Position numbers and translations under genes: made by a program | NCBI RefSeq assembly: GCF_900111995.1 | Contig: NZ_FOKF01000040.1 | Location: forward strand, 1-39,554 | Direction of reading: 5' to 3' | Length of the DNA stretch: 39,554 bases | Source of the DNA: Collimonas sp. OK607 | GTDB taxonomy: Bacteria; Pseudomonadota; Gammaproteobacteria; Burkholderiales; Burkholderiaceae_D | Notes under the pieces: generated by a model | Database searches by the model: none | Seen by the model: only the letters and a program-made list of their open reading frames with translations | What the model was told of the DNA's origin: nothing | Shown here: positions 8,319 to 18,206 of the stretch, piece by piece | Layout: the number at the start of each line of letters is the position of its first letter | How positions within the stretch are numbered: position 1 is the stretch's first letter

Positions 8319-9389
8319 TTACTTCCAGATATTCCACGGACTTTGAATCCAGGCTGCGACGATCACCAGGTAGGTGAGAACCAACGGGATAAATACTTTC
8401 CAGCCCAAACGCATGATCTGGTCATAGCGATAGCGCGGGAACGAAGCACGTACCCAGATGAACACCGACAACAAGAAGAAGGTCTTCATACCGAGCCAGA
8501 TCCAGCCTGGAATCCAGTCCAGCATTGCCAGCGGCGATGCCCAGCCACCCAGGAACAGCAACGTTGCCAGGACCGAGATCAGGATCATGTTGGCGTATTC
8601 GGCCAGGAAGAACATCGCGAACGACATGCCCGAGTATTCGATCATATGACCGGCGACGATTTCCGACTCGCCTTCCACCACGTCGAACGGGTGACGGTTG
8701 GTTTCGGCAATTCCCGAGATAAAGTAGATCACGAACACCGGCAGCAACGACAACCAGTTCCACGACAGCACGCCGAAGCCGTGATCGTAGAAGTAGCCCT
8801 TGCTTTGCGCCATCACGATATCGGTCAGGTTCAGGCTGCCCGACACCATCAGCACGATGACCAGGGCAAAGCCCATCGAAATTTCGTAGGACACCATCTG
8901 CGCCGAAGCACGCATCGCGCCGAGGAACGCATACTTGGAGTTGGAAGCCCAGCCGGCGATGATCACGCCGTAGACTTCCATCGAAGTGATGGCCATCACA
9001 AACAGCAGGCCGGCGTTGACGTTAGCCAAAACAGTTTCAGGACCGAACGGCACCACTGCCCATGCAGCCAAAGCCGGCATGATGGTCATGATCGGTGCGA
9101 TGAAGAACAGTACCTTGTTGGCACGTGCCGGCAAGGTCACTTCCTTCAGCAACAGCTTGAGGGCATCGGCGATCGGTTGCAGCAAACCGGCAGGACCAAC
9201 CCGGTTAGGGCCGAGGCGGATATGCATCCAGCCGATCAGCTTGCGTTCCCAGTAAGTCATGTAGGCCACGCACAACAACAGCGGCACGACGACGATGATG
9301 ATCTTGATCAGATTCCAGATCAGCGGCCAGAGGAAACCGAACCAGTCGGCACCAGTGGCATTGATGGCGGCGATGAAATGATCCATCAT
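8319..9389 (-). CDS. nuoH: NADH-quinone oxidoreductase subunit H
   Basis: This 356-residue membrane subunit of complex I forms much of the quinone-binding chamber where the membrane and peripheral arms meet. Eight or more hydrophobic helices are visible. Family signatures include [19 protein letters not shown] near residue 48-66 and the acidic loop [17 protein letters not shown] near 220. The C-terminal [18 protein letters not shown] is also present. Its ATG (9389) overlaps the nuoG stop codon by four bases (ATGA), which implies translational coupling. A second in-frame ATG lies immediately after the first. Confidence 0.97.
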   Translation of the reverse strand: MMDHFIAAINATGADWFGFLWPLIWNLIKIIIVVVPLLLCVAYMTYWERKLIGWMHIRLGPNRVGPAGLLQPIADALKLLLKEVTLPARANKVLFFIAPIMTIMPALAAWAVVPFGPETVLANVNAGLLFVMAITSMEVYGVIIAGWASNSKYAFLGAMRASAQMVSYEISMGFALVIVLMVSGSLNLTDIVMAQSKGYFYDHGFGVLSWNWLSLLPVFVIYFISGIAETNRHPFDVVEGESEIVAGHMIEYSGMSFAMFFLAEYANMILISVLATLLFLGGWASPLAMLDWIPGWIWLGMKTFFLLSVFIWVRASFPRYRYDQIMRLGWKVFIPLVLTYLVIVAAWIQSPWNIWK

Positions 9390-11728
9390 GCTTTCTCCAC
9401 TACGATAGAACCAAACATCGCACCCAAGGCTGCGGTCGAGGCATGCGAGGCGGCTACCCGCACCACATTTTCTGGCAGCAAAGGATCAATCGCAGCAGCC
9501 AGCGCAGCAACGCCCTGCCCTTGTTTGAGATTAACCCGATCGCCAGCAGCGACACCCAGTTTTGCCGCCAACGCTGCCGACAGCCATGCTTGTGGCGCCT
9601 GGCCGTCAACGGTTTCCTGCAACGATGCCGCGCGACGCACTACTGCGTCGGCGAAATAGATAGGCACATCAGCGATACGCTCCAGCCCGCCGTTAACGGA
9701 CTGAACCGCAGCTTGCGGCGCCAGATCGCTGAAATTGTTCAGGCGAGCCGCCAGATTGGCTTCAGCAACTTCGCCGGTACCCAGAACTTCGTCGCGAATC
9801 GCTTCGGAAGTGTCGTAGTCGAAACCGGTCAGGCCCAGCAGGTTGCCCAGTACGCGCAATACCTTCCAGGCCGGACGGGCATCGCCCATTGGACGGACAG
9901 TACCGTTAAAGCTTTGGGCACGGCCTTCGCAATTGACGAAAGTGCCGGACGTTTCGGTAAATGGTGCAATCGGCAGCAACACGTCAGCGTATTCAGCGCC
10001 GTGCTTGTATGCGGACAAAGTCACGACCATCTCGGCCTGCTTCAGCGCTGCAACAGCGACTTGCGGGTCGAAACTATCCAACTCTGGCTCTGCATTCAGC
10101 AACACATAAGCCTTGTGCGGCTGAGCGAAAATTTGTTGCGCATTGCGACCCTTGCCAGCGGCTGGCAAGGCATTCGCCCAATAACCACCGACAGTATTAC
10201 CTGCCTCGGTCATGTAGCCGAACCTGGCGTCAGTCTGCTGTGCAATCCATTGCGCCACTGCGTGCAGTTGCGAAGCTTGTGGATGCTGTGCCGCTGCGTT
10301 GCCGAGCATTACCGCTTTCGCTGCACCGGACAACAGGCTGGCAGCAGTTTGCCTGGCTTCAGCGGAAGCTTCGACATTCTCGAAACCGGCAGGCGCCGCG
10401 ATGCTCTTGGCTTGTGCCACAGCAACCGCCACCTGACCCAATACCGACAGCCAGGCCGACGGTGCAGCGATCATCTTGTTAGCAACCGGCATCAGCAAAT
10501 CGTCGTCAGTTGCATGCAGGATGCTCAGCTTGGCGCCGCGCTTGACGCCGAGGCGCAGGCGAGCCGACAACAGCGGATGATCCTTGCGCAGGAACGAGCC
10601 GATGATGAAAGCGCGATCCAGCTGTGCGAATTCGTTGATCGACATGCCCAGCCACGGCATGACTTTGCCATCCAGGGCGAAATCGGATTGACGCAGGCGG
10701 AAATCGATGTTTTCCGAACCCAGGCCACGCACTACTTTTTGCAGCAGCGACAATTCTTCCAGTGTCGAATACGGCGTACCGACAGCGGCGATCGCATCAG
10801 CGCCATGCTCATGGCGAATGTTGCGCAAACCGTGCGCTACATATTCCAGCGCAGTTTGCCATTCGACTTCTTGCCATTTGCCGTCTTGCTTGAGCATCGG
10901 CTTGGTCAGGCGTTCAGCGCTGTTCAAGCCTTCGTATGCGAAGCGATCCTTGTCCGACAGCCAGCATTCGTTGACGTCGTTGTTTTCCAGCGGCAGCACG
11001 CGCATCACCTTGCCGGATTTGACTTGCACCACCAGGTTGGCACCCAGGCCATCATGCGGGCTGACCGATTTGCGGCGCGACAATTCCCAGGTACGGGCGC
11101 TGTAACGGAATGGCTTCGATGTCAATGCCCCGACCGGGCACAGATCGATCATGTTGCCGGACAGTTCGGAGTTGACAGTCTTGCCGACGAAGGTAGTGAT
11201 CTCGGAGTGTTCGCCGCGGCCAACCATGCCGAACTCCATCACTCCGGCGATTTCCTGGCCGAAGCGGACGCAGCGGGTGCATTGGATGCAACGGCTCATT
11301 TCCTGCATCGAGATCAGCGGACCGGCGTCTTTCGGCGCCACGACACGTTTCTCTTCTTCGTAGCGGGAAGACGATTTACCGTAACCGACCGCCAAATCCT
11401 GCAGTTGGCATTCGCCGCCCTGATCGCAGATCGGGCAATCCAGCGGATGATTAATCAGCAGGAATTCCATCACGCTCTTTTGCGCCGTCGTCGCCTTGTC
11501 GCTGCTGGTGCGCACGATCATGCCGGCAGTCACCGGAGTGGCGCAGGCAGGCAGGGCCTTCGGCGCTTTTTCCACCTCGACCAGGCACATGCGGCAGTTG
11601 GCCGCGATGGAGAGTTTTTTGTGATAGCAGAAATGTGGAATGTAAGTACCAATTTTGTTGGCAGCATCCATTACCATGCTGCCCTCTTGGACTTCCACTT
11701 TCTTGCCGTCTATTTCGATTTCAACCAT
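9386..11728 (-). CDS. nuoG: NADH-quinone oxidoreductase subunit G
   Basis: This large peripheral subunit of complex I (780 residues) is an iron-sulfur protein related to molybdopterin oxidoreductases. The N-terminal [2Fe-2S] ligands are C34, C45, C48 and C62. The His-ligated [4Fe-4S] motif is H94-x3-C98-x2-C101-x5-C107. A further [4Fe-4S] site uses C147, C150, C153 and C197. The extra N7-type cysteine motif of the E. coli-type protein is not apparent in the following segment ([22 protein letters not shown]). The rest is a degenerate molybdopterin-oxidoreductase fold expected to bind no cofactor. The spacer from nuoF (126 bases) contains palindromic repeat copy C. Confidence 0.96.
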   Translation of the reverse strand: MVEIEIDGKKVEVQEGSMVMDAANKIGTYIPHFCYHKKLSIAANCRMCLVEVEKAPKALPACATPVTAGMIVRTSSDKATTAQKSVMEFLLINHPLDCPICDQGGECQLQDLAVGYGKSSSRYEEEKRVVAPKDAGPLISMQEMSRCIQCTRCVRFGQEIAGVMEFGMVGRGEHSEITTFVGKTVNSELSGNMIDLCPVGALTSKPFRYSARTWELSRRKSVSPHDGLGANLVVQVKSGKVMRVLPLENNDVNECWLSDKDRFAYEGLNSAERLTKPMLKQDGKWQEVEWQTALEYVAHGLRNIRHEHGADAIAAVGTPYSTLEELSLLQKVVRGLGSENIDFRLRQSDFALDGKVMPWLGMSINEFAQLDRAFIIGSFLRKDHPLLSARLRLGVKRGAKLSILHATDDDLLMPVANKMIAAPSAWLSVLGQVAVAVAQAKSIAAPAGFENVEASAEARQTAASLLSGAAKAVMLGNAAAQHPQASQLHAVAQWIAQQTDARFGYMTEAGNTVGGYWANALPAAGKGRNAQQIFAQPHKAYVLLNAEPELDSFDPQVAVAALKQAEMVVTLSAYKHGAEYADVLLPIAPFTETSGTFVNCEGRAQSFNGTVRPMGDARPAWKVLRVLGNLLGLTGFDYDTSEAIRDEVLGTGEVAEANLAARLNNFSDLAPQAAVQSVNGGLERIADVPIYFADAVVRRAASLQETVDGQAPQAWLSAALAAKLGVAAGDRVNLKQGQGVAALAAAIDPLLPENVVRVAASHASTAALGAMFGSIVVEKA

Positions 11729-11791
11729 GGCTTTTGCTTTTCTTGCCTAAGTATTCTTGCTTAGTGTGTTTGCTGGTTCCACCATTACCTG

Positions 11792-11857
11792 ATCAGTTGG
11801 GGACAGAGTAATTCGCCACGCTGCGGTGGCTCTTAAACTCTTTCCCGCAAATAATCA
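11792..11857. repeat. Imperfect palindromic repeat in the nuoF-nuoG spacer (copy C)
   Basis: The unit reads TCAGTTGGGGACAGAGTAATTCGCC, then an inner hairpin GCCAC-GCTGCG-GTGGC, then CTTAAACTCTTTCCCGCAA. The outer arms TTGGGGACAGAGT and ACTCTTTCCCGCAA pair imperfectly. It is the best preserved of three related elements in nuo spacers. It reaches the nuoF stop codon at 11855-11857. Confidence 0.7.
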
Positions 11858-13150
11858 GATGTATGCCGGCACCAAGCAATGCTTATGCTCGATGTGATAT
11901 TCAAATTCTTCGCGATAATTCTTCAGGAAACCGCGCACCGGCATCGCTGCCGCATCGCCGAGCGCACAAATGGTGCGCCCCATGATGTTGCCCGCTACCG
12001 TATCCAGCAGATCCATGTCTTCCGGACGACCGTGCCCGGTTTCGATGCGATGCACCAGGCGATACAGCCAGCCCGTACCTTCACGGCATGGCGTGCACTG
12101 GCCGCAGGATTCTTCAAAATAAAAGTACGACAGGCGCAGCAGCGATTTCACCATGCAACGCGTTTCGTCCATCACGATCACGGCGCCGGAACCGAGCATC
12201 GAGCCGGCCTTGGCGATCGAATCGTAATCGAGATCGGTATCCATCATGACCTCGCCCCGAATCACCGGTGCGGACGAACCGCCAGGGATCACAGCCTTGA
12301 TCTTTTTACCGCCGCGCATGCCGCCGGCCAGTTCCATCAGCTTGGCAAACGGCGTGCCCAGCGGCACTTCGTAATTGCCCGGCCGTTCGACGTCGCCCGA
12401 GATCGAGAAGATCTTGGTGCCGCCGTTGTTCGGCTTGCCCAGTGCTGCATAGGCTTCGCCGCCCATGTTCAGCAGGAACGGCACGGCTGCGAAGGTCTCG
12501 GTATTGTTGATCGTGGTCGGCTTGCCGTACAGGCCGAAGCTTGCAGGGAAAGGCGGCTTGAAGCGCGGCTGCCCCTTCTTGCCTTCGAGCGATTCCAGCA
12601 ATGCAGTTTCTTCGCCGCAGATATAAGCGCCGTAACCGTGGAATGCGTGCAGCTGGAAGTTGAATTCGCTGCCGAAAATCTTGTCGCCCAACGCACCGGC
12701 TGCGCGCGCCTCTTCCAGCGCTTCTTCAAAGCGCTCGTAGCCGGACCAGATTTCGCCGTGGATGTAGTTGTAGCCGACCGAGATGCCCATGGCGTAAGCG
12801 CCGATAGCCATGCCTTCAATCAGCGAGTGCGGATTGTAGCGAATGATGTCGCGATCCTTGAACGTGCCAGGCTCGCCTTCGTCGGTATTGCAGACCAGGT
12901 ATTTTTGTCCCGGGAACTGACGCGGCATGAAGCTCCACTTCAGGCCGGTCGGGAAACCTGCACCGCCACGGCCGCGCAGCGAACCGGCTTTCAGCTCAGC
13001 GATGACTTGTTCCGGCGTAATGCCTTCGGAAAGGATGCGCTTGAGGGCGGTATAGCCGCCGCGCTTGACGTAATCGGCGTAGTGCCAGTTGTCGCCGTCC
13101 AGGTTAGCCAGGATCAGCGGGTTGATATGACGATTGTGCAAACTGGTCAT
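11855..13150 (-). CDS. nuoF: NADH-quinone oxidoreductase subunit F
   Basis: This NADH-oxidising subunit of complex I (431 residues) binds FMN, NADH and one [4Fe-4S] cluster. The glycine-rich nucleotide-binding motif [13 protein letters not shown] is at residues 60-72. The flavin region with [14 protein letters not shown] follows. The cluster ligands are C349-x2-C352-x2-C355 ([12 protein letters not shown]) and C395. Length fits the family. Its ATG overlaps the nuoE stop by four bases, so the two subunits of the NADH module are translationally coupled. Confidence 0.97.
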   Translation of the reverse strand: MTSLHNRHINPLILANLDGDNWHYADYVKRGGYTALKRILSEGITPEQVIAELKAGSLRGRGGAGFPTGLKWSFMPRQFPGQKYLVCNTDEGEPGTFKDRDIIRYNPHSLIEGMAIGAYAMGISVGYNYIHGEIWSGYERFEEALEEARAAGALGDKIFGSEFNFQLHAFHGYGAYICGEETALLESLEGKKGQPRFKPPFPASFGLYGKPTTINNTETFAAVPFLLNMGGEAYAALGKPNNGGTKIFSISGDVERPGNYEVPLGTPFAKLMELAGGMRGGKKIKAVIPGGSSAPVIRGEVMMDTDLDYDSIAKAGSMLGSGAVIVMDETRCMVKSLLRLSYFYFEESCGQCTPCREGTGWLYRLVHRIETGHGRPEDMDLLDTVAGNIMGRTICALGDAAAMPVRGFLKNYREEFEYHIEHKHCLVPAYI

Positions 13151-13638
13151 TTAGGGGTTACCTCACTGAGTTCCGCCAACAAGCCGTCAATCTTTTCGTT
13201 CGACATCCAGCTACACATGCGTTTGTTATTGACCAGCAGTACCGGCGCATCGCCGCAAGCGCCCATGCACTCGCCTTCAACCAGCGTGAACTGGCCATCC
13301 GCGGTGGTTTCGCGGAAACCGATGCCGAGCTTGTGCTTCAGATGCTCCGCCGCCCGATCGCCGCCGGACAACTGGCATGGCAGATTGGTGCAGATGCTGA
13401 TCTTGTGCTTGCCGACCGGCTTGGTATTGTACATGTTGTAAAAGGTCGCGACTTCCTGCACCGCGATAGCCGGCATGCCGAGGTAATCCGCGACATCCTG
13501 CATGGTTTCCGGCGCCAGCCAGCCCTTTTCATCCTGTGCAATCGCCAGAGCGGCCATCACCGCCGACTGTTTCTGGTCGGCGGGAAATTTCGCTACTTCG
13601 CGATCGATCTTTTTGTATGTATCTTGACTTAACAACAT
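13147..13638 (-). CDS. nuoE: NADH-quinone oxidoreductase subunit E
   Basis: This peripheral subunit of complex I (163 residues) carries the N1a [2Fe-2S] cluster next to FMN. The thioredoxin-like domain holds the ligands C83-x4-C88 (ICTNLPC) and C124-x3-C128 (ECMGAC). I chose ATG 13638 ([10 protein letters not shown]) because it gives the normal family length. The longer open frame starts with TTG and adds 23 unlike residues. No strong ribosome-binding site is visible before either start. The 117-base gap from nuoD is mostly non-coding and holds an 11-bp direct repeat (13732-13742 and 13746-13756). Confidence 0.95.
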   Translation of the reverse strand: MLLSQDTYKKIDREVAKFPADQKQSAVMAALAIAQDEKGWLAPETMQDVADYLGMPAIAVQEVATFYNMYNTKPVGKHKISICTNLPCQLSGGDRAAEHLKHKLGIGFRETTADGQFTLVEGECMGACGDAPVLLVNNKRMCSWMSNEKIDGLLAELSEVTPK

Positions 13639-13731
13639 GTGTTGGCCATTCGTGCGCGGTGTTTTGCGCGAGTAGTTAATATTGAAATGCACTGACAGGC
13701 GTGACAACTGTGATTGCTAACTGCGGGTAAC

Positions 13732-13756
13732 AACAGCAGACTAAAAACAGCAGACT
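13732..13756. repeat. 11-bp direct repeat in the nuoD-nuoE spacer
   Basis: AACAGCAGACT occurs at 13732-13742 and again at 13746-13756, 14 bases apart. The second copy runs into the nuoD stop codon. It is probably a small tandem duplication, and no function is suggested. Confidence 0.6.
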
Positions 13757-15009
13757 TAACGGTCAATCTCACCGAACACGATGTCTTGCGTACCGATGAT
13801 GGTAACGGCATCGGCAATCATGTGGCCCTTGGCCATTTCGTTCAACCCCTGCAAATGCGGGAAGCCAGGTGCGCGGATTTTCAAGCGGTACGGCTTGTTG
13901 GCGCCATCCGACACGATATACACGCCGAATTCGCCCTTTGGATGCTCCACTGCTGCGTATGCTTCGCCCGGCGGCACGTGGAATCCTTCGGTAAAGAGCT
14001 TGAAGTGATGGATCAGCTCTTCCATGTTGGATTTCATGTCGACCCGCGACGATGGCGCAACCTTGTGGTTGGTTGTCATCACAGGACCGCCGTTGTTGCG
14101 CAGCCATTCTACGCATTGCTTGATAATCCGGTTGGACTGGCGCATTTCTTCGACCCGCACCAGGTAACGGTCATAGCAATCGCCGTTCTTGCCGACCGGG
14201 ATATCGAAGTCGAGCAAGTCATACACTTCGTACGGCTGCTTCTTGCGCAAATCCCATTCGACGCCGGAACCGCGCAGCATTGCGCCGGTAAAGCCCATCG
14301 CCTTGGCGCGCTCTGGCGACACCACGCCGATGCCGACCAGACGTTGTTTCCAGATACGGTTATCGGTCAGCAAAGTCTCGTACTCGTCCACGTATTTCGG
14401 GAAGCGTACGGTGAAGTCTTCGATGAAATCCAGCAACGAACCCTGGCGATTTTCGTTCAGGGCATTGATGGCTTTTGCATTGCGTACCAGCGATGCCTTG
14501 TGCTGCGGCATGGTATCCGGCAGATCGCGGTAAACGCCACCCGGACGATAGTAGGCAGCATGCATACGCGCGCCGGAAACGGCTTCGTAGCAATCCATCA
14601 AATCTTCACGTTCGCGGAATGCGTACAGCAGTACCGCCATCGCACCGACGTCCAGCGCATGCGCGCCGATCCACATCAGGTGATTCAGCAGACGCGTGAT
14701 TTCGTCGAACATGACGCGGATATACTGCGCGCGCAACGGGACTTCAAGGCCCAGCAGACGTTCGATTGCCATCACGTAGCCATGCTCGTTACACATCATC
14801 GACACGTAGTCGAGACGATCCATGTAAGGCACTGACTGCAGGTAGGTTTTTTGTTCTGCCAACTTCTCGGTGCCGCGATGCAGCAAGCCGATATGCGGGT
14901 CGGCACGCTGGATGACTTCACCATCCAACTCCAGCACCAGGCGCAAAACACCATGCGCGGCCGGATGTTGCGGACCGAAGTTCAGCGTGTAGTTCTTAAT
15001 TTCTGCCAT
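13756..15009 (-). CDS. nuoD: NADH-quinone oxidoreductase subunit D
   Basis: This peripheral 49-kDa-type subunit of complex I (417 residues) forms the quinone-binding pocket together with NuoB and is related to NiFe-hydrogenase large subunits. The N-terminus has the signature [16 protein letters not shown] (residues about 9-24) containing the quinone-contact histidine. The conserved C-terminal GEIDR ends the protein. Hydrogenase-type metal cysteines are absent, as expected. Its start overlaps the nuoC stop by one base (TAATG). NuoC and NuoD are separate genes here, unlike the fused nuoCD of E. coli. Confidence 0.97.
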   Translation of the reverse strand: MAEIKNYTLNFGPQHPAAHGVLRLVLELDGEVIQRADPHIGLLHRGTEKLAEQKTYLQSVPYMDRLDYVSMMCNEHGYVMAIERLLGLEVPLRAQYIRVMFDEITRLLNHLMWIGAHALDVGAMAVLLYAFREREDLMDCYEAVSGARMHAAYYRPGGVYRDLPDTMPQHKASLVRNAKAINALNENRQGSLLDFIEDFTVRFPKYVDEYETLLTDNRIWKQRLVGIGVVSPERAKAMGFTGAMLRGSGVEWDLRKKQPYEVYDLLDFDIPVGKNGDCYDRYLVRVEEMRQSNRIIKQCVEWLRNNGGPVMTTNHKVAPSSRVDMKSNMEELIHHFKLFTEGFHVPPGEAYAAVEHPKGEFGVYIVSDGANKPYRLKIRAPGFPHLQGLNEMAKGHMIADAVTIIGTQDIVFGEIDR

Positions 15010-15605
15010 TATTTGATCCCGTAATGTTCTTCACGAATCACCCGCGGCGTAATCTCACGCGGATCAATCGTTACGGGTTGATAAATTACGCGTTTTTGCT
15101 CAGCGTCGTAGCGCATCTCGACATAACCCGACACCGGAAAATCCTTGCGGAACGGATGGCCGATAAAGCCGTAGTCGGTGAGGATGCGGCGCAAGTCGTT
15201 GTGACCTTCGAACAAGATGCCGAAGAAGTCGAAAGCTTCACGTTCATACCAGTTGGCCGAAGCCCAGATATCGGTCAGCGAGGCCAGCATCGGCATTTCG
15301 TCGTCCGGCGCAAACACGCGGACGCGCAGGCGCCAGTTGTGTTCGATCGACAGCAAATGCGAAACCGCCGCAAAACGGGCGCCTTCCCAGATACCGTCGC
15401 CATAGGTCGAATAATCGACGCCGCAGAGGTCGATCAATTCTTCAAAACGGGTATCGGCGTGATCGCGCAGGACGCGCATCGCTGACAGGTAATTCGAAGC
15501 CTTGACCACGATCGTGATCTCGCCAAAGGCCACGGTCAGACTTTGAAGGTCGTCGCCAAGCGCATTGCGCACGGCGGCTTCCAGGGTTTCCAGTTTGGTC
15601 GTCAT
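15009..15605 (-). CDS. nuoC: NADH-quinone oxidoreductase subunit C
   Basis: This 30-kDa-type peripheral subunit of complex I (198 residues) has no cofactor. It helps hold the quinone module together. The family signature [24 protein letters not shown] lies around residues 122-145, followed by GHPFRKDFP. The protein stands alone rather than fused to NuoD. The ATG at 15605 follows the nuoB stop by nine bases. The stop overlaps the nuoD start, indicating coupled translation. Confidence 0.97.
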   Translation of the reverse strand: MTTKLETLEAAVRNALGDDLQSLTVAFGEITIVVKASNYLSAMRVLRDHADTRFEELIDLCGVDYSTYGDGIWEGARFAAVSHLLSIEHNWRLRVRVFAPDDEMPMLASLTDIWASANWYEREAFDFFGILFEGHNDLRRILTDYGFIGHPFRKDFPVSGYVEMRYDAEQKRVIYQPVTIDPREITPRVIREEHYGIK

Positions 15606-15614
15606 GGTGCTCTC

Positions 15615-16091
15615 TTAACGCGCAATCGTATTGGTGCGGCGAATCTTGTTTTGCAACTGGATAATGCCGTACAACAGTGCTTCTGCAGTCGGCGGGCAAC
15701 CAGGGACGTAAATATCGACCGGCACAATGCGGTCGCAACCGCGCACCACCGAATACGAATAGTGATAATAGCCACCGCCATTGGCGCAGGAGCCCATGGA
15801 AATCACCCAGCGCGGCTCCGGCATCTGGTCGTACACCTTACGCAAGGCAGGCGCCATCTTGTTGCACAGCGTGCCTGCCACGATCATCACGTCAGACTGA
15901 CGCGGCGACGGCCGGAAGATTACCCCAAAACGGTCCATGTCGTAGCGCGAGGCGCCGGCATGCATCATTTCCACGGCACAGCAGGCCAGGCCGAACGTCA
16001 TCGGCCACAAAGAGCCGGTGCGGGTCCAGTTGATCAGTTTGTCAGCCGTAGTGGTGACAAAGCCTTCGTTCAATACACCTTCAATAGACAT
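15615..16091 (-). CDS. nuoB: NADH-quinone oxidoreductase subunit B
   Basis: This 158-residue peripheral subunit carries the terminal [4Fe-4S] cluster N2 that donates electrons to quinone. The cluster ligands are the tandem cysteines C37-C38 ([10 protein letters not shown]), C102 ([10 protein letters not shown]) and C132 (VPGCPPTAE). This matches the unusual N2 motif. It starts three bases after the nuoA stop. Length and neighbours are standard. Confidence 0.97.
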   Translation of the reverse strand: MSIEGVLNEGFVTTTADKLINWTRTGSLWPMTFGLACCAVEMMHAGASRYDMDRFGVIFRPSPRQSDVMIVAGTLCNKMAPALRKVYDQMPEPRWVISMGSCANGGGYYHYSYSVVRGCDRIVPVDIYVPGCPPTAEALLYGIIQLQNKIRRTNTIAR

Positions 16092-16094
16092 GGC

Positions 16095-16454
16095 TTACTC
16101 CCAATCCAGAGCGCCGCGTTTCCAGATATACCAGAAGCCCACCACGAATTCAGCGATAAACACCATCATCGTGATAAAGCCCTGCCAACCGAGGTCGCGC
16201 ATGGCAACCCCCCACGGGAAGAAAAATGCGGTTTCCAGATCGAATAAAATGAACAAAATGGCGACAAGGTAATAACGCACATCGAATTTCATGCGCGCAT
16301 CTTCGAATGCTTCAAAACCGCATTCGTATGGAGAAGTTTTTTGGGAGTCGGGCCGATGTGGCCCAAGTACGCGACCGAGTACTTGCGGGGCAATGCCAAC
16401 CGCGATACCGATCAGAATAAACAGCAGGACGGGAAAATAATTTTCGAGGTTCAC
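16095..16454 (-). CDS. nuoA: NADH-quinone oxidoreductase subunit A
   Basis: This is the first gene of the complex I operon (119 residues), a three-helix membrane subunit at the quinone-site interface. The conserved loop [32 protein letters not shown] (about residues 43-74) is diagnostic, with the loop cysteine and acidic residues of the family. The start codon is GTG at 16454, and no strong ribosome-binding site is visible before it. A 190-base gap back to the tRNA-Leu gene must hold the operon promoter. I could not single out a convincing one. Confidence 0.96.
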   Translation of the reverse strand: MNLENYFPVLLFILIGIAVGIAPQVLGRVLGPHRPDSQKTSPYECGFEAFEDARMKFDVRYYLVAILFILFDLETAFFFPWGVAMRDLGWQGFITMMVFIAEFVVGFWYIWKRGALDWE

Positions 16455-16601
16455 GATTTTGCGCCAGTAGTTTGAACAGACGGGACTACAGAGAAGCTAT
16501 CCAACCACTCTCCCCGCAGGCCCTTTGCAGAATGATTTGCCGGCTTGATTTCTCAAACCTGACGCCCCCAATCCGGCAAACCACACCACAAGTTCCTCGA
16601 C

Positions 16602-16633
16602 AAAAAGCCAGCGCAGGGGCAACCGTTGCTGGC
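16602..16633 (-). terminator. Rho-independent terminator after tRNA-Leu
   Basis: On the minus strand GCCAGC and GCTGGC form a 6-bp stem with a 15-base loop, followed by a TTTTT run. It begins 12 bases after the encoded CCA of the tRNA, where the secG-tRNA transcript would end before nuoA. Confidence 0.55.
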
Positions 16634-16644
16634 CTCATATTCTT

Positions 16645-16729
16645 TGGTGCCGACGGCGAGACTCGAACTCGCACAGCTTTCGCCACTACCCCCTCAAGAT
16701 AGCGTGTCTACCAATTTCACCACGTCGGC
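16645..16729 (-). tRNA. leuU: tRNA-Leu (anticodon GAG)
   Basis: An 85-base tRNA with encoded CCA. The acceptor stem pairs GCCGACG with CGTCGGC. The D arm carries AATTGGTAGACAC. The anticodon stem CTATC/GGTAG encloses the loop TTGAGGG, giving anticodon GAG. A long variable arm, typical of leucine tRNAs, and the T arm GTTCGAGTC follow. It reads CTC and CTT codons. It lies just after secG, the same pairing as E. coli secG-leuU. Confidence 0.95.
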
Positions 16730-16813
16730 ATAAGCGACTATTTTAACCTGATTTGGTACTTTTGTTCAATGCACAATCGAGTTAAAAGTCAGCAATTTCA
16801 CTCTTAAGACTAC

Positions 16814-17242
16814 TTATTTAGGAATTTGATTCGACTGCGCGCTGCCGGTCGATGGCGCAGGCACAGAAGCAGCCGCACCAGCCGATCCGGAAGCAGCTAC
16901 AGAGGCCGCAACCGGCTCTGCCGATGTCGCAGGAATTGCTGCCGCAGGTGCTGGCGCCGAAGCTGCCGGCAGATTTTCCATCACGCCGCCGGTAACCGCC
17001 GAACGATGATTCCCCAAATATACCAACGCCAAAGTCGCGATAAAGAAAATCGCTGCCGCCAGGCCAGTCGACTTCGACAGGAAGTTCGAAGAACCGGTAG
17101 CGCCAAACAAACTACCTGAAGCGCCCGAACCGAAAGCCGCACCCATATCGGCGCCCTTGCCATGCTGCAGAAGCACAAGGCCGATAATCGTCAACGCCGA
17201 CAACACCTGAACGATGACAATGATGTTAAATACTGTGTTCAT
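16814..17242 (-). CDS. secG: Preprotein translocase subunit SecG
   Basis: This small subunit of the SecYEG translocon has 142 residues. Two membrane helices (about 3-24 and 52-71) flank the conserved segment LQHGKGADMGAAFGSGASGSLFG, diagnostic for SecG. The C-terminal half is a low-complexity Ala/Pro/Ser tail, longer than in the 110-residue E. coli protein. ATG 17242 is preceded by GGAA. The gene follows tpiA with a 76-base spacer containing three 10-bp tandem repeats. A tRNA-Leu gene lies downstream. Confidence 0.95.
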   Translation of the reverse strand: MNTVFNIIVIVQVLSALTIIGLVLLQHGKGADMGAAFGSGASGSLFGATGSSNFLSKSTGLAAAIFFIATLALVYLGNHRSAVTGGVMENLPAASAPAPAAAIPATSAEPVAASVAASGSAGAAASVPAPSTGSAQSNQIPK

Positions 17243-17263
17243 TTAATGATTTCCAATGAGAGT

Positions 17264-17293
17264 TGATTCTTTGTGATTCTTTATGATTCTTTA
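17264..17293. repeat. Three-unit 10-bp tandem repeat in the tpiA-secG spacer
   Basis: TGATTCTTTG (17264), TGATTCTTTA (17274) and TGATTCTTTA (17284) follow each other without gaps. The array lies 22 bases upstream of the secG start. The period equals about one helical turn, but slippage is the simpler explanation. Confidence 0.75.
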
Positions 17294-17318
17294 TTTTTAC
17301 TAAATTACTAAATCCGGA

Positions 17319-18068
17319 CTATCCGGCTGCAGCGACAATCGCCAGAAAATCAACTGACTTCAATGCTGCACCACCGATCAAACCACCATCTATATCCGGC
17401 ATGGCCAGCAATTCGGCCGCGTTATCAGGCTTCATGCTACCGCCATACAAAATCTTTACCTCGACTGCAGCCGCAGGATTCTTCCCGGCCAGCTTGGCGC
17501 GCAAGGCCAGGTGCACATCTTGCGCCATCTGCGGAGTCGCCGTCTTGCCGGTGCCAATTGCCCACACTGGTTCGTACGCCACCACAATCTTCGCCAGATC
17601 AGCTGCATCCAGCACATCCAGCACCGCTGCCAACTGCCGCCCCACTACCGCGTCGGTCTGGCCGGCTTCACGCTCAGCCAAGGTTTCGCCGACGCATACG
17701 ATAGGTGTAACGCCAGCCTGTAAAGCACGTACTGCCTTCTGCGCCACCAGCGCATCGCTTTCTGCGTGATAAGCGCGCCGCTCGGAATGGCCGACGATAG
17801 CGTACTGACATGCAAAATCCTGCAACATGCTAACTGCTACTTCACCGGTATAAGCACCGGCGGCGTGCGCAGAAACGTCTTGAGCACCCCAGGCAATTGC
17901 CGATCCGGCAAGTTCAGCCTGGCATTGCGCGAAATAAGGTGCGGGTACGCACAAGGCGATATCGCATGCCGGCGCTGTCAGGCCAGCCTTGATTTCCGCC
18001 ATCAATGCAGCATTGGCAACCAGACTGCCATTCATTTTCCAGTTACCCGCTACAAGTTTACGACGCAT
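17319..18068 (-). CDS. tpiA: Triose-phosphate isomerase
   Basis: This cytosolic enzyme interconverts dihydroxyacetone phosphate and glyceraldehyde 3-phosphate (249 residues). The start motif [14 protein letters not shown] supplies the catalytic Lys11. The electrophilic His lies in IVGHSERR, and the catalytic Glu in [12 protein letters not shown]. The phosphate-binding loop LYGGSM and GGLIGGAAL are near the C-terminus. I chose ATG 18068 because it gives the universal N-terminus. The open frame extends three codons further to a TTG. The gene precedes secG. Confidence 0.97.
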   Translation of the reverse strand: MRRKLVAGNWKMNGSLVANAALMAEIKAGLTAPACDIALCVPAPYFAQCQAELAGSAIAWGAQDVSAHAAGAYTGEVAVSMLQDFACQYAIVGHSERRAYHAESDALVAQKAVRALQAGVTPIVCVGETLAEREAGQTDAVVGRQLAAVLDVLDAADLAKIVVAYEPVWAIGTGKTATPQMAQDVHLALRAKLAGKNPAAAVEVKILYGGSMKPDNAAELLAMPDIDGGLIGGAALKSVDFLAIVAAAG

Positions 18069-18206
18069 ATTTACCAAGGCCTAGGTTTTCAATAACCCGG
18101 CATTCTAACGCGTCGGAGGGAAAGCGGTCAAACCGGTAGGAAATATATGGCGGCCGATTTTACTGTCGGACTACGGGCTGACTGCATCGGTTTAGCGCCG
18201 GTCAAC

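Noticed and set aside
9443-11764. Very long plus-strand open frame opposite nuoG (over 770 codons), with similar ones opposite nuoF, nuoM and nuoL
   Set aside because: Their predicted proteins are rich in His, Gln and Arg and resemble no family. The sense strand encodes well-known subunits with intact motifs. The frames are by-products of codon bias.
13639-13707. N-terminal extension of NuoE
   Set aside because: It begins with TTG, has no family similarity and makes the protein longer than normal.
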